DNA from: Rusavskia elegans
Lineage: Eukaryota; Ascomycota; Lecanoromycetes; Teloschistales; Teloschistaceae
Direction: 5' to 3'
Assembly: GCA_011316305.1 (NCBI GenBank)
Contig: SAUG01000007.1
Coordinates: 1 to 64,000, forward strand
DNA: 64,000 nt
Part shown: positions 11,120 through 22,655 of the stretch, piece after piece
How the letters are laid out: every line of letters starts with the position of its first letter
Position numbering within the stretch: position 1 is the first letter of the stretch
Made by a program: the position numbers and the translations under genes
Notes under the pieces: model-generated
Told to the model about the DNA's origin: nothing
Databases searched by the model: none
What the model saw: only the letters and a program-made list of their open reading frames with translations

Positions 11120-13329
11120 TCAAACAAACAACCCCACCCCCACCGCAACTACCAACGCAAGCAAACTCCCCGACGCCTTCGCCTCAAACCCACCCGCCGC
11201 TTCACTGTCGTGCTGGATTCGGAAGAACTCGCGCTGGGGCTTGGAGGGACGTAGGTTTCCGTGTAAACTTGCGGCGCCGGTGGTGGAGGAGCGGCTTCGG
11301 TGATGGTTTCGACGGGCGCGGGGGGAGGAGGGGCAGGCGCTTGTGTTTCTGGAGCCGGGGCTGGGGGTGGAGCGGGCGTTTCTGAGGCTTGGAGAGGAGC
11401 TTCGGTTGGAGCTTGGATTTGGCCGTCGCTGATTTGGCTGATTGGTGCGGAGGCGGAGGTCGGTGCTTGGATTTGGCCATCGCTGAGTTGACTTACGGGG
11501 GTGGCGGAAGATTGGGAAGTCGGGGCTTGGATTTGGCCGTCGCTGATTTGGCTGACCTGTGCGGAGGCAGTGGGCTGCGAGGTAGGTGCTTGGATTTGGC
11601 CATCTCTGATTTGGCTGACAGGTGCGGAGGCGGTTGGTGATGAGGTGGGTGCTTGGACTTGGCCATCGCTGATTTGGCTTACAGGGGTAGCGGACGATTG
11701 AGAAGTCGGGGCTTGGATTTGACCATCGCTGATTTGGCTGACTGGTGCGGAGGCGGTTGGGGATGAGGTGGGTGCATGGACTTGGCCATCGCTGATTTGG
11801 CTTACCGGCGCAGAGGCAGTCGCCTGTGAGGTAGGTGCTTGGATCTGTCCGTCACTCAATATCCTTACCGGAGTAACCGTTGATTCTGAAGTCGGGGCCT
11901 GTACCTGGCCATCGCTCAGCTGGCTGACCGGAGTGGCAGTTGGCTTCGAAGTTGGTGCTTGGACCTGACCATCGCTGATCTGGCTTACTGGAATAGCGGT
12001 CGACTTAGAGCTGGGAACCTGCACTTGACCGTCGCTGATTTGAGTGACTGGAACAGCAGCTGACTTTGAGGTAAGGACCTGCACTTGTCCATCGCTGATC
12101 TGGCTTACGGCCTGGCTAGCAGTAGAAGCTGAGGCCAAGACTGGGACTCCCTTCGTGCTTTGACTGACGACACTTCCACTAGACGCAGGAGGCGCTTGGA
12201 TCTGCCCGTCGCTGATTTGACTGACTGGGGTAGCTGTCGATTTGGAGGGTATCGGGCCTGAAGTAGGTGCTTGGACTTGACCATCACTGATTTGACTGAC
12301 TGCGGTACCAATCGACAAAACCTCGAGTGTAGACATGACAGCTGATGCAAAAGATTGTGCTGCACTGAAGCCGCTCATAGTTGCGACGTGGGAAACAGAG
12401 GAGGCGACGGCACTCGGGCAAACGACTGTAGAGCTGATAGTTGAGGTAACTGCCAAAGTGATGGTCGTTGGGCCGTTAGAGGAGATGATGTAAGTGTCAG
12501 TAGATTTGGCAGCTGGGAAGGTCGCAGGCATGGAGCTGTTGGTATAGCTGAGTGATTGCCTCGGGGTCCTCGGCGTATGTACGCTGGTACTGAAGGGCGA
12601 GGCTGGTGCAGAGCTCGACGGTACTACAACGTGGGTCGAGTTGGCAATAGGATATGGAGGCGTTGCTGGACGCTGGCTAGGTTCGACAGGACCGGCACTC
12701 GCTTGCACCTGACCGTCACTGATTTCGCTGACAGGGGTAGCAACGGACACACTGCGAACTTGCACCTGACCGTCGCTGATTTGGCTGGCTGGCAAAGTGG
12801 CTGGCTCGCTGGGGGCTTGCACCTGACCGTCGCTAATTTGACCTACAGGAGTAACGACTGGCATGAAGGGAGACGGTCCGCCATGGGAAGCAATGGTGTG
12901 TGGTGCACTGCTTCCAGAACCGGTCGGGCCAGTTGGCGTGGAAGAGTTCTGTACGAGATAAGGAGGTTCGTAATTCCTCCTGGCGCGATTAAACAATCCG
13001 AATAGACGACTGGGACTGTCGATGGTGCTGGTTGCAGTAGGAACTTCTGGCGCAGGCGAGCTTAAAGACGAGGAAGTGGTAACTGTTCCCAGGAAGATTT
13101 GTCGTCGAATCCACCGCAACGGCGCGGTAGTGCCTGTAGGACATGGTGGCTCGGTCGAGTTGCTCAGGGGATATGATGGGTTGTTTCGAGCTCTAAGAGG
13201 GCTCCCAGTGCCAGTCGCAAGGGCGGCCTTGTCAACATGGTCGGGTGCCGTGTAGTTGACGGCGTGACCCAAAACGGCCTCGAGGGCAGGGATCACGACT
13301 AGAGTACAAAGTAGGAAGCCGTGCTTCAT
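11120..13329 (-). CDS. Pir-repeat cell-wall protein, probable GPI anchor in shifted frame
   Basis: The open frame 13329-11149 encodes 726 residues. It starts with a secretion signal ([21 protein letters not shown]). About 17 copies of the Pir repeat SQISDGQ(I/V)QA follow: three near residues 160-220 and the rest in the last half, most spaced by Ala/Thr/Pro/Ser linkers, then a Pro-rich tail. In Pir proteins the Gln of this repeat forms an alkali-labile ester bond to beta-1,3-glucan. Unlike classical Pir proteins, no four-Cys C-terminal domain is present. The annotated frame ends in an implausible basic tail ([11 protein letters not shown]). In the -1 frame the same DNA encodes [20 protein letters not shown] and ends VGVGLFV at a stop at 11120, a textbook GPI-attachment signal. 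A 56-nt in-frame intron (donor GTTTAC, acceptor CCAG just before the shift) or a one-base indel would connect them. The coordinates include that tail. Confidence 0.8.
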
Positions 13330-14457
13330 GATTGCAAAAGGCAGCAGGTACTGGAAACGAGTGACTTGAGTAACGAACGTGAGATGCAGTACAAGACTGA
13401 GGAATTCGACAGATGACTTTCACACGAAGGTGGGAATCGAGTCTTTCTAGTATCTCCAAAACCAAAACAAAGTGGTTCGCGTCGAAGTCAAGAGAGGTTC
13501 GAAACATCACGTACCTCTGAATTGGGGATATGGCCCGGACTTGCAACGGCAAAGGTGGGCCCATTGAATCGATGAACTTGGTAACCTTCTCGATCCCGCG
13601 CGTACTGAGCAAATTGAACATGGTAGCCTCTACATACCGTGTCTACATGTGGATCCCGTACGTTCCGACATTTTTGACGTCTTGGATGTTGTCCTCAGAA
13701 GCACTTTTCCAATGTCTGGATCATATGCTCCAATAAAAGTCGAAGCAACTGTCACAACGCCCCAGTAACAGTCAAATAGAGCATGTCGGATTATACATAC
13801 TGCAGGAACAATTATTCTCCGATGGGAGAAAGTGAGTAGATGTGAGATAAGCCGACGTAAATGAGAATAGGTTCACTAGGAACCCATAATTCTATCAGAC
13901 TCATACGTGAGGAGAGCCATATACGTTGACTGAAGGCCCCATGAGAAATTGAGGCTTGAAAATCCAAAGCTTGGAGCGGCTAGCGATTCGATACTTGCTC
14001 ACTAGCTCCAAGCCCGGACACTCACCTCGATGGATATTGTATGACGCAATGGGAAAGCAGACCGTGGATGGCAAGATTGATCTTCGTAAGACCCATAACG
14101 CGGCTCTTGGGAAACCTGGGCGTTGTTGCTCAACATAGTTGAGCCTGTCTTTCGCAAGCGGCACAAAACAACAAGGGTGGTGTGGTGAGTTCTGTCTCGC
14201 GGCTGCTGGTAGGCGACATGGTCTGGTCCATCCTCTTGCATCCAAGTAGAGCGGAGTCAGGGCGCGTCTTATAGAATTGAACACCAGTCGGCCATGCCAC
14301 TTACAATCTCCACAGCATTTGCGTCCACGTCCCAGACAAACGATATCGGGAACCTGCGGGAAGGTATTCCCGGATCCTCAGTGATTCCGTTTCCTTTGGG
14401 TGTCTTTACCAGATAGATCCGAACGCCAGCCAATGCAAATGCGATATGCTGGTTGCA
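13330..14457. other. Intergenic, no gene seen
   Basis: Short frames occur on both strands (for example 13530-13736 + and 13901-14284 -), but none has domain similarity, codon structure or splice support. The part nearest 13330 is presumably the promoter and 5' leader of the Pir-repeat gene. Confidence 0.5.
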
Positions 14458-15306
14458 TTACATCTGATAGAGACGCTCCACTTCTTCTACTAGACTCTTG
14501 ATATCGCTCCCACCCGGGCAGTCCTTCCATTCTCCGCCGTCGCGCACGCACCAGGTCTTGTTGTTCACCCTTACTGTGCAGCTTCTTTTCACCCCGGCCG
14601 CCTGACTCCGTTCCACGCTAGCCATCAACAAATCGAGACCTTTGCCCTCTTCACTGATGCAGCCGTTGAGATCCTCGAAGGCTATGCCATGCTCGAGGGC
14701 GCAGGGCTCAACAAGATCTCTCGATGGGATTTGACCGTATGACGAGATTAGGCAATTACTGAAGCCAAGGTATATCACCGGATCGTCTGGGTAGAGATCG
14801 ATGGCGCACAGAGATAGCATATCTCCCAGGCATTCGCCTGGACCGTGCATACAATGTATCGAGTTGTTTTGATCGACGCTGTGTTCAATTGTCGATTTGG
14901 TTAGCAGGGATCCATCAGGACAGAGACTCATCTAGAAGGTCAGGAGAGGGAAATCGTACGATCCAATAAAGGACAGAGTAAAGTTGACCTTGTTGACGAC
15001 TTGCTCCATTGCTGGGACGACTAGATCCCGCAGGCAATCTCTAGCATCGGGGCATTTTGACATGATATGAGCTTCGAGTGGAACGAGAGAATGGTTTGAT
15101 GCCGTCATTGAGGCAGACGTTGAACTGTGCAAGCTAGTGGGAAAAGTTCTTGGGAGCAACGAGAGTATGAGATACACCGGTAGGACAACAGTGAGGAGGG
15201 CCATTAGGAACTTGCGAGAAGAGAGGCGTTGGTTAGGCATCGTAGCGTGATGTCTGTCCGGCGGTGCTATCCTGGCTGGCCCTGCTTGAAAGAGCTTTTC
15301 CTCCAT
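14458..15306 (-). CDS. GILT-like secreted/lysosomal thiol reductase
   Basis: Exons 15306-14960 and 14878-14458 (81-nt intron, CTAAC branch site, acceptor ACACAG) give 255 residues. A signal-anchor lies at about residues 34-53 (FLMALLTVVLPVYLILSLL). The thioredoxin-like domain starts VPLEAHIMSKCPDARDCLRD, where Cys-x5-Cys replaces the CXXC of animal GILT, as in other fungal members. The GILT signature follows as CMHGPGECLGDMLSLC (CQHG-x2-EC-x2-N-x4-C with substitutions), then YLGFSNCL, ALEHGIAFEDLNGC, CTVRVNNKTWCVRDGG and a final Trp-Lys-Asp-Cys-Pro-Gly-Gly block. Animal GILT reduces disulfides in lysosomes; the fungal substrate is unknown. It is transcribed divergently from the sulfite reductase gene. 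Confidence 0.88.
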
Positions 15307-15514
15307 GTTGAAGACGACGTGTATAGATAAGGTAATGCTGGTGATGGTGTCTTCATAATTTCGATGGATTGCAGTCTGGTCGCACTACGACCACCAGACG
15401 CTAACCACAAAGGGTTCAACGGCGAGGTCAACTGAAGGTCCTCATGCTGCCAGCCTGCCAGCGAGCCAGCCAGCAGCGAAGGATAACCATTCTCCCTATC
15501 ATCTCATGCCTTGG

Positions 15515-15580
15515 TAGGGCATCTGATTTGGCTTGCAGTCGAGGTATCGGATACCCACTCCTCATACCTCGACTGCCCAC
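15515..15580 (-). repeat. Introner-like fragment (possible)
   Basis: On the minus strand this contains TACCTCGACTGCAAGCCAAA, matching the internal block of the degenerate introner-like intron of the aldehyde dehydrogenase gene (TACCTCGACTGCCAGCCAAA on the minus strand at about 22804-22823). The neighbouring copy of ACCTCGACTGCC on the plus strand makes the site partly palindromic. It lies upstream of the GILT gene, possibly in its 5' leader. No intron boundaries can be assigned. Confidence 0.4.
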
Positions 15581-15960
15581 TCCTCCAAGTCGAAGTGATC
15601 GCTGAAGTGCCCAAACGATTCTGCTCACCGCGAGCCGTTGATGTACCAAAGCCGATAGAAGCTCGACATAGCACGCGAAGCCACCAGTCCTGCCGTTCTC
15701 CTGGCTTGCCTTGTATTACAATGTGCTTTGTGTACTATTCTCGTCCGGAATGCAGTCTAGACTCGGGTAAGTTATTAGCGGGTATGGCGTCAACGGCATC
15801 AGAAGATTTCCTCGATTGGTCATTGGACGAAACACGACAATACGACATCTCCATAGTCTCACGCCACTCGCTGCGGAATATATGATCATCTTGATGGCTT
15901 ATACCTTACTGCCCTTCGTATCATCGAACAGACGGCGGTCTAGCTATCAATTGAACTAGA

Positions 15961-18900
15961 ATGGATAGAATGGCTCTGGCAAAGACCGCTGGAGAGGCTG
16001 GTACGTACAATCGCCAATGATTTCCTTTTCGGAACTCAGTTTGGGGCATATATCAATCGTACCCATGCTGACGACCATGATGCAGTCGCCAGGATTGCAT
16101 ATCTTTCCAGTCATGTCGTCTTATCCATACAACCCGCCCTTGCCATCGACTCCGAGTTCTCAAAAAATCTGCACACCTACTCAACTCGATTACCAGGTTT
16201 GGGCGAGAAGGCGCCAGAGGTTTGCCTCCAAGATAATGGAAGAACTCGTAGGCTGACAATCTGCCTAGGTTGTCACACTCAGGCATAATGTCGATCCGTT
16301 ACTGTCTGCCTTCCAGCCTTTGCGCGACGGGAAATTTGTGTCCGTAACGACCTCATCATCGGTCATGCTACCGTCCGTTCCTCACCTCTACAAATTGGCT
16401 CAATACCCCATCGTGATACATGTTTCGTTACATGCTTCGCCGAATCCAGATTACTCGGATATTACCGCTATTCGGCAATCAGGCTTTGTCTTCCTGCAAT
16501 CCGAAACCTTGCAGGAAGCCCAGGATCTAGCTCTTACCGCACACGCTCTCGCTATCCAGTCAGGGAAGGGTGTAATACATTTCTTCGACCCAGCAAACTC
16601 GAGAGACGACTCGCCAATAGAACCTGTAAAGGCCGACCTACTTAGAGATGTATTGGGACTCTATACTACTATTCTACCAACACCTGACAACAGCACTTCT
16701 CTCTATGTGGATGATGGAAGGAGAGCGACAATAGTTGAAGAAAATACGTTGGCCTCTGGAGGCAGCCCTAGTGAGAGTCTCACCACGAAAGACACAACCT
16801 CCGGAGCAGCCCTTGAGAAGGCCTCGAATGGTGGCGGGTCATCAGTGGGGTCTTCAGTCCGTGAGAGTAGTGCCGACAGCAGGCCGACTGTATCATCAGC
16901 GACCTCGATTGGGTCATCGAGTACCCGACCCGTTACGTCAGATGATGTCTACGAACTACTGGAGACGATATGGTCGAAGATCAACCGAGCCACCGGCCGT
17001 AGCTACCGGACATTCGAATATACTGGCCCAGAAAATGCAGAGTCTGCGTTATTCATCTTCGGGTCTACTGGCTTATTTGTCGACGAGCTTGGCGCCGCCA
17101 AGTCTTCTGATGAGTTCGCAAAGTGTGGCCTGATCACAGCACGGCTCTATAGACCTTGGAATGGTCTTCATCTGGCTGAATCTCTCCCTACTTCAGTCAG
17201 GCGCATTGCAGTTCTGGAGCAAATTCGGAGAAAGACTACGAAATGGGGACCACTATTGTTGGATGTTTTGACCAGTCTACGCACGAGACCCTCAGCCAGC
17301 GGCTCGATCATGGTGGTGGGTCATCAATTGGGGTACATTGAACCAGCCACTGTTCATCAAGCCCTCCGTGGGATCTTCCAGAATTTGTCTTTGGCGACCC
17401 CTTATCAAAACCTCGAAGTCGGCAGCCGAGCTGGCCCACTGCAAACTTCGGATCAGTATGGCCTTACTCAGCCAAAAGTTGAGAGCGCCTATATGAAGAT
17501 TCTTAATCAAGTATTTGGCGAAAGGCTATACATAGCAAATCGCCTAGATGCCGCAAACGCTGGATTATCGGCAACCATCGGTGCAAGCTCAGAGTACGGT
17601 TTTGGGTCGCTCCTGGCACGGAAAGACCACCGAAGCCGTTTCATCGGTGATGTCAAAACTGCTGCAGCCACTCATGATTTCGCTACAGATGTACCACGAA
17701 GCTGGTTATCCAAGTGGGCATTGAGTGCTGAGGATGACACAGTAGTAAACACTATCGCACCCGACGTCATATCCCGTCTAAGCAATGATGGCTCGAAGCT
17801 TGCTTCGACACTGCTAGAGTCAAGGTCTCTATTCTTCAAGGAATCCCAGTGGCTCATAGGCTCGGACGCGTGGGCATATGATCTGGGCAACTCTGGCGTT
17901 CACCACGTACTTGCTTCCGGTGCCAATGTCAATATGCTCATCATCGATTCGCAGCCGTGGTCGGAGCGGGCAGCTACCGATGCAGCAAGGAGGAAGAAGG
18001 ACATTGGTCTCTACGCGATGAATTTCGGTAACGCTTACGTCGCTTCGGTAGCCGTCTACAGCTCTTATACACAGGTTCTGGAGGCCATGATCGAAGCAGA
18101 CAGATTCAAAGGACCCTCCGTTGTCCTCGCGTATTTGCCGTACAACAAGGAGGATGACTCGCCCCTGACTGTGCTGCAGGAGACCAAAAAAGCAGTGGAC
18201 CTTGGTTACTGGCCATTGTACCGTTGGAACCCAGAGAATGAAGAGAACGGCGAACCCAACTTCTCTCTTGACTCTGAGAGGATCAAGCAAGAATTGGAGG
18301 AATTTCTCAAACGGGACAACCATTTGACTCAGTTGATGAACAGGCATCCAAAGTTTGCTGCCAACCTTTCAGAATCCTATGGAACAGAGGTCCGCGCGTT
18401 GCAGAAGAGAAAGGCTAAGGACGCATATGATGCGATGCTCGAAAGTCTATACGGTGCCCCAATGACGATACTTTTCGCATCAGACAATGGAAATGCCGAA
18501 AGCTTGGCCAAGAGGCTTGGGAACAGGGGCAAAGCCAGAGGTTTGAAGGCAATGGTGATGGCCATGGACGACTATCCACTGGAAGATCTACCTACAGAGG
18601 AAAACGTTATCCTGATCACTAGCACAGCTGGACAAGGAGAATTTCCGCAGAATGGTCGTGCTTTTTGGGACGCGGTCAAAGATACAACCGAGCTCGACTT
18701 GTCCCAAACGAAATATGCCGTTTTTGCCTTGGGCGATAGCCATTACTGGCCGCGTAAGGAAGACAAGCACTACTACAATAAGCCTGGCAAGGATTTGGAC
18801 GCAAGGATAGCCTTCCTGGGTGGCCAAAAACTGGCCGATATCGGACTTGGGGATGACCAAGACCCGGACAGCTATCAAACTGGATACGGCGAGTGGGAGC

Positions 18901-20693
18901 CAAAGCTGTGGCAGGCATTGGGGGTCGATAAAGTTGAGGGCTTGCCCGAGGAGCCTCCACCAATCACCAACGAAGACATTAAGATTCAATCAAACTTCCT
19001 CCGGGGCACCATTGCTGAGGGTCTTAACGACACAAGTACAGGCGCCATTTCGGCTTCCGACCAACAACTCACCAAATTCCACGGTACTTACATGCAAGAC
19101 GACCGTGACCTTCGTGACGACCGGAAAGCTCAAGGTCTCGAGCCAGCTTACGCGTTCATGATCCGATGCCGGTTAAACGGTGGTGTTGCCAGTCCATCTC
19201 AATGGTTACAGATGGATTCGATTAGCAGCTCTTATGGCAACGAGACGATGAAGCTCACCACCCGCCAAACTTTCCAATTCCACGGCGTTGTCAAGAGCAA
19301 ACTCAAATCAGCTATGCGAGGCATCAACAAAGCGCTCATGACCACGATAGCTGCCTGCGGTGATGTCAACCGCAATATCATGGTCAGCCCCTTACCAACC
19401 AAGTCCGCCTTTCATCGTGACGTTCACCACATTTCCGCCAAAATCAGTGACCACCTCCTTCCCTCAACGACGGCCTACCACGAAATTTGGCTCAAGGACA
19501 ACGACTCCGAGGAGAAGCAGACTAAAGTAGCCGGCGATGCTGTTGTCGACAACGAACCACTCTATGGACCCACATACCTACCTCGCAAATTCAAGATCAC
19601 CATCGCCGTCCCTCCCCATAACGACACTGACGTGTATGCCCACGACATAGGCCTCATCGCCATTAAGGACGCCGACGGCAAGCGGCTAGAAGGGTTTAAC
19701 GTCCTCGTCGGGGGCGGCATGGGCGTCACGCACAACAACAAGAAGACCTACCCTCGCACTGGCAGCATGCTCGGCTACTTCCCAGCTTCGCAGATCCACA
19801 TCGTCTGCGAGAAGATCATGCTTGTTCAACGCGACCACGGTGATCGTAAGAACCGCAAGCACGCACGTCTAAAGTACACGGTCGACGACATGGGTGTCGA
19901 CGTTTTCCGTTCCAAGGTCGAAGAACTCCTGGATGCAAAATTCGAAGATCCCAAACCATTCGAATTCAAAAGTAACATCGATACCTTCGGCTGGCAGAAG
20001 GACGAATTTGGCATGAACCATTTCCTCATGTTCATCGAGAATGGCCGCGTCGAGGACACGGCCGAGTTTCCCATGAAAACTGGTCTCCGTGAAATTGCGA
20101 AGGTGCATAAGGGTGACTTCCGCCTTACGCCGAATCAGCATCTGTGTCTATCGGGTGTTCCGGATGATGACTTAGACATGATCAAGGGCATGTTGAAGAA
20201 GTACAAGCTAGACAACCTGCACTTTTCGGGGCTGAGGTTGAGCTCGAGCGCTTGCGTGGCTTTCCCAACATGCGGCCTCGCCATGGCGGAGTCGGAACGA
20301 TACCTACCGGAATTGATCACCAAGCTGGAGGGCTGTCTCGAAGAGAACGGCCTGAGGCAAGACAGTATCGTGATGCGGATGACTGGTTGCCCGAACGGAT
20401 GTGCAAGACCTTGGCTTGCGGAAGTAGCATTCGTGGGCAAAGCGTACGGTGCTTACAACATGTACCTGGGTGGCGGGTATCATGGGCAGCGGCTCAACAA
20501 GCTGTATAGAAGCTCCATCATGGAAGAGGAGATCTTGGATATCGTGAAGCCACTACTAAAGAGATATGCTTTGGAGAGGCAAGAAGGGGAGAGGTTTGGG
20601 GATTTCGTCATCCGAATCGGGATGATCAAGCCGACGAGAGAGGGGAGAGATTTCCATGAAGATGTCGCTGAAGAGGAGAGTGATGCGGAGTAA
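15961..20693 (+). CDS. MET5: Sulfite reductase [NADPH] beta subunit (hemoprotein)
   Basis: Exons 15961-16000, 16086-16219 and 16269-20693 give 1532 residues, in frame throughout; the third exon has no ATG at its beginning, so the two short 5' exons are required (MDRMALAKTAGEA, then VARIAYLSSHVVLSIQPALA). Domain order: an N-terminal pyruvate-ferredoxin-oxidoreductase-like region with a low-complexity Ser/Thr insert (about residues 195-260), a flavodoxin domain from about 785 (MTILFASDNGNAESLAKRLG, then STAGQGEFP), and two nitrite/sulfite reductase repeats. The siroheme-4Fe4S ligands are visible as CVAFPTCGLAMAESERYLPE (about 1386) and MRMTGCPNGCARPW (about 1427). The enzyme reduces sulfite to sulfide with electrons from the alpha flavoprotein, feeding cysteine and methionine synthesis. 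Intron 1 (85 nt) has faint introner-like features (TTTTCGGAACTC, CATGCTGAC). No CYS3/MetR-type palindrome was seen upstream. Confidence 0.94.
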
Positions 20694-22655
20694 GGGTACA
20701 TGTGTCGGCACAGCATTTCAAGGAGGTTCAAAGCATCTAGCGGCATGTCCTGGAAATCACGAAAGGTATTGATTGGGATTCATGCAGATCAATCATGATG
20801 TACATACGACAGCTACGTTCCTGTATATAACTTACCTATGACATTGAAGCTGTGAAAAGCCTTTACGAACAAGCTGGTTATAACGAATACGATGTCATGT
20901 CATACATACCCCCGACAAGTACAAAAACCGTGAGAGTGAAAGGGGTGTCCAGTTTCAACTAGGGGATCCCTACTCTTAATTCCTCAACGCCTTTGTCGCC
21001 GGATCCGAAGGGTTTCCTACGTAAGGGAAGTAGGAAACCGAGTTCACCATCCAAGCAACCCGAGAAGATAGAAAAAGTAGACCATCACATATTCCATCTC
21101 ACTCGACGACATCACCAACAGCATCGTCTGTTTCCCAGCTATGATTGAATCTCAAGTGCAGGAGCAGGAGCTCCCACTCATGTGGTCACCGGCTATCCCT
21201 TCGTCTGCTACAATACGCGTTCCCTCCGTCTGGCCCAGAGGACTTTGTCTTATCATGTCATGTCATGTCATAGCAGACCAATTGTAACGGGAATCGTCCA
21301 AGAAATAAAATAAATTTATCTCCATCTAGATGAAATGACAAAACTTTTATTATGAGGGTGGGTGTTGCATTACAGTATTACATTGTTGCTATGGTGTTAC
21401 AATCGATCCATGCAAAACGAACGTTCTCTCTCTGCGCTTTTGCAAGACTCTGAAATATATATGTTCATTCACGACGTTGTTCCCTGTCCTTTCTCTTTCG
21501 TCCTTTTATATTCCTTGATTCCATGGAAGTCCTCGTGGGACGCTCGCTAGAATGGCTTGTCGGATCGGACACACAGGGAACCAAGAAGCTAGCTCATACG
21601 TGTGCCGGACCCCTCTCAATCAGGTGTGCCGTGGAGGAGACGTCGGACATTGGGAGTCCATGATAGGGCAACTCGGCCGTACTTTCGGTTCGTGGATCCG
21701 TAGTCTCTCGACCATGTCCAGGTTTCGTCGCTTGGGCATATCTTGTCATGTCGTGAACCGAGGGAAGCTCGTGGATCGTCGAACCTCTGTTTCCTGAATT
21801 AGCTAGTTCTATACAGCGAGATCTAAGCAATCGTGAGATGGAATTCTCATGTCGAGGTAACGATGGGCATATGTGTTGATCCCAGTAAGGTTCTCAATAC
21901 GTACCGGTGCTGGAGGACGTTGGTCATGCTGGCAAAGGGATCACTCTCTTTCCGGAAGTTGGTCGGAAGGCCCTACAGCATCGGTCAGTAACAGTGTCAG
22001 ACATAGTCATATCGACCTGATGAATCTCACTATTTCACGTCCGCGGGGACGAGAGCCTGATCGAGTCCACGATGGACGCCACCGCCCGATGCGTCGTTTC
22101 AGCGGTTCAAGACGATCAAAGCAGCCCATAGCTCGTTTTCGTAAACTTTTCATACACTGAGGTGTGGGCGAGAGAAACAAGGTCAAGGAGCAAGTACAAG
22201 CTACGGAAGGAAAAAGAGATACGCCGGCAATGCTAACACAAGCTGGAGAGCAAAGGAAAGAAGTGTACAGAGACTGGATCCAAGTTCGGACAACTTGATG
22301 GATGTGAAGCTTCGTCACGTTGAAGTGGAAGAAAGACCTTCAAGTCTGGAGATTGGTAGGGCAACGGAGAAAATGTGCACAGCAAGGAGCCGGGTCCGAA
22401 ATTGGCATATCCCAGGATTGTGGGTTGCCCTGATGATGACCACGCGGCGAATCATGAAACCTTTCCATGTCTAGATGTCAAGGAATGCTCGGCTGCTCTA
22501 CCTGGAGCATGAGTGGTGGATAGCTCTTCCAATGTATATTCGTATTAAGAACGGATATCGTCCTTGAAAGCGCCCCTTGCATCGTTCATTTTGTTAGTAG
22601 TATTCGTCTCCGAAAAGACAGCATTCCTCGCGATTACATATATGATCTGGATCGA
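20694..22655. other. Gene-free stretch of about 2 kb
   Basis: I see no supported gene. There are short unrelated frames, a small TCATG tandem run near 21255-21275 (four units), and AT-rich flanks that probably hold the 3' ends of the sulfite reductase and aldehyde dehydrogenase transcripts. Confidence 0.5.

Noticed and set aside
10864..11385. 173-residue plus-strand frame antisense to the Pir-repeat gene
   Set aside because: Low-complexity composition produced by the repeats and the Pro-rich tail on the other strand.
16001..16085. Sulfite reductase intron 1 as an introner
   Set aside because: TTTTCGGAACTC and CATGCTGAC are suggestive, but the acceptor block and the inverted ends are missing; mentioned only in the gene entry.
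14458..20693. A sulfur-related gene cluster (GILT plus sulfite reductase, with egt1 further on)
   Set aside because: These are housekeeping genes separated by unrelated ones; nothing in the sequence shows shared regulation.
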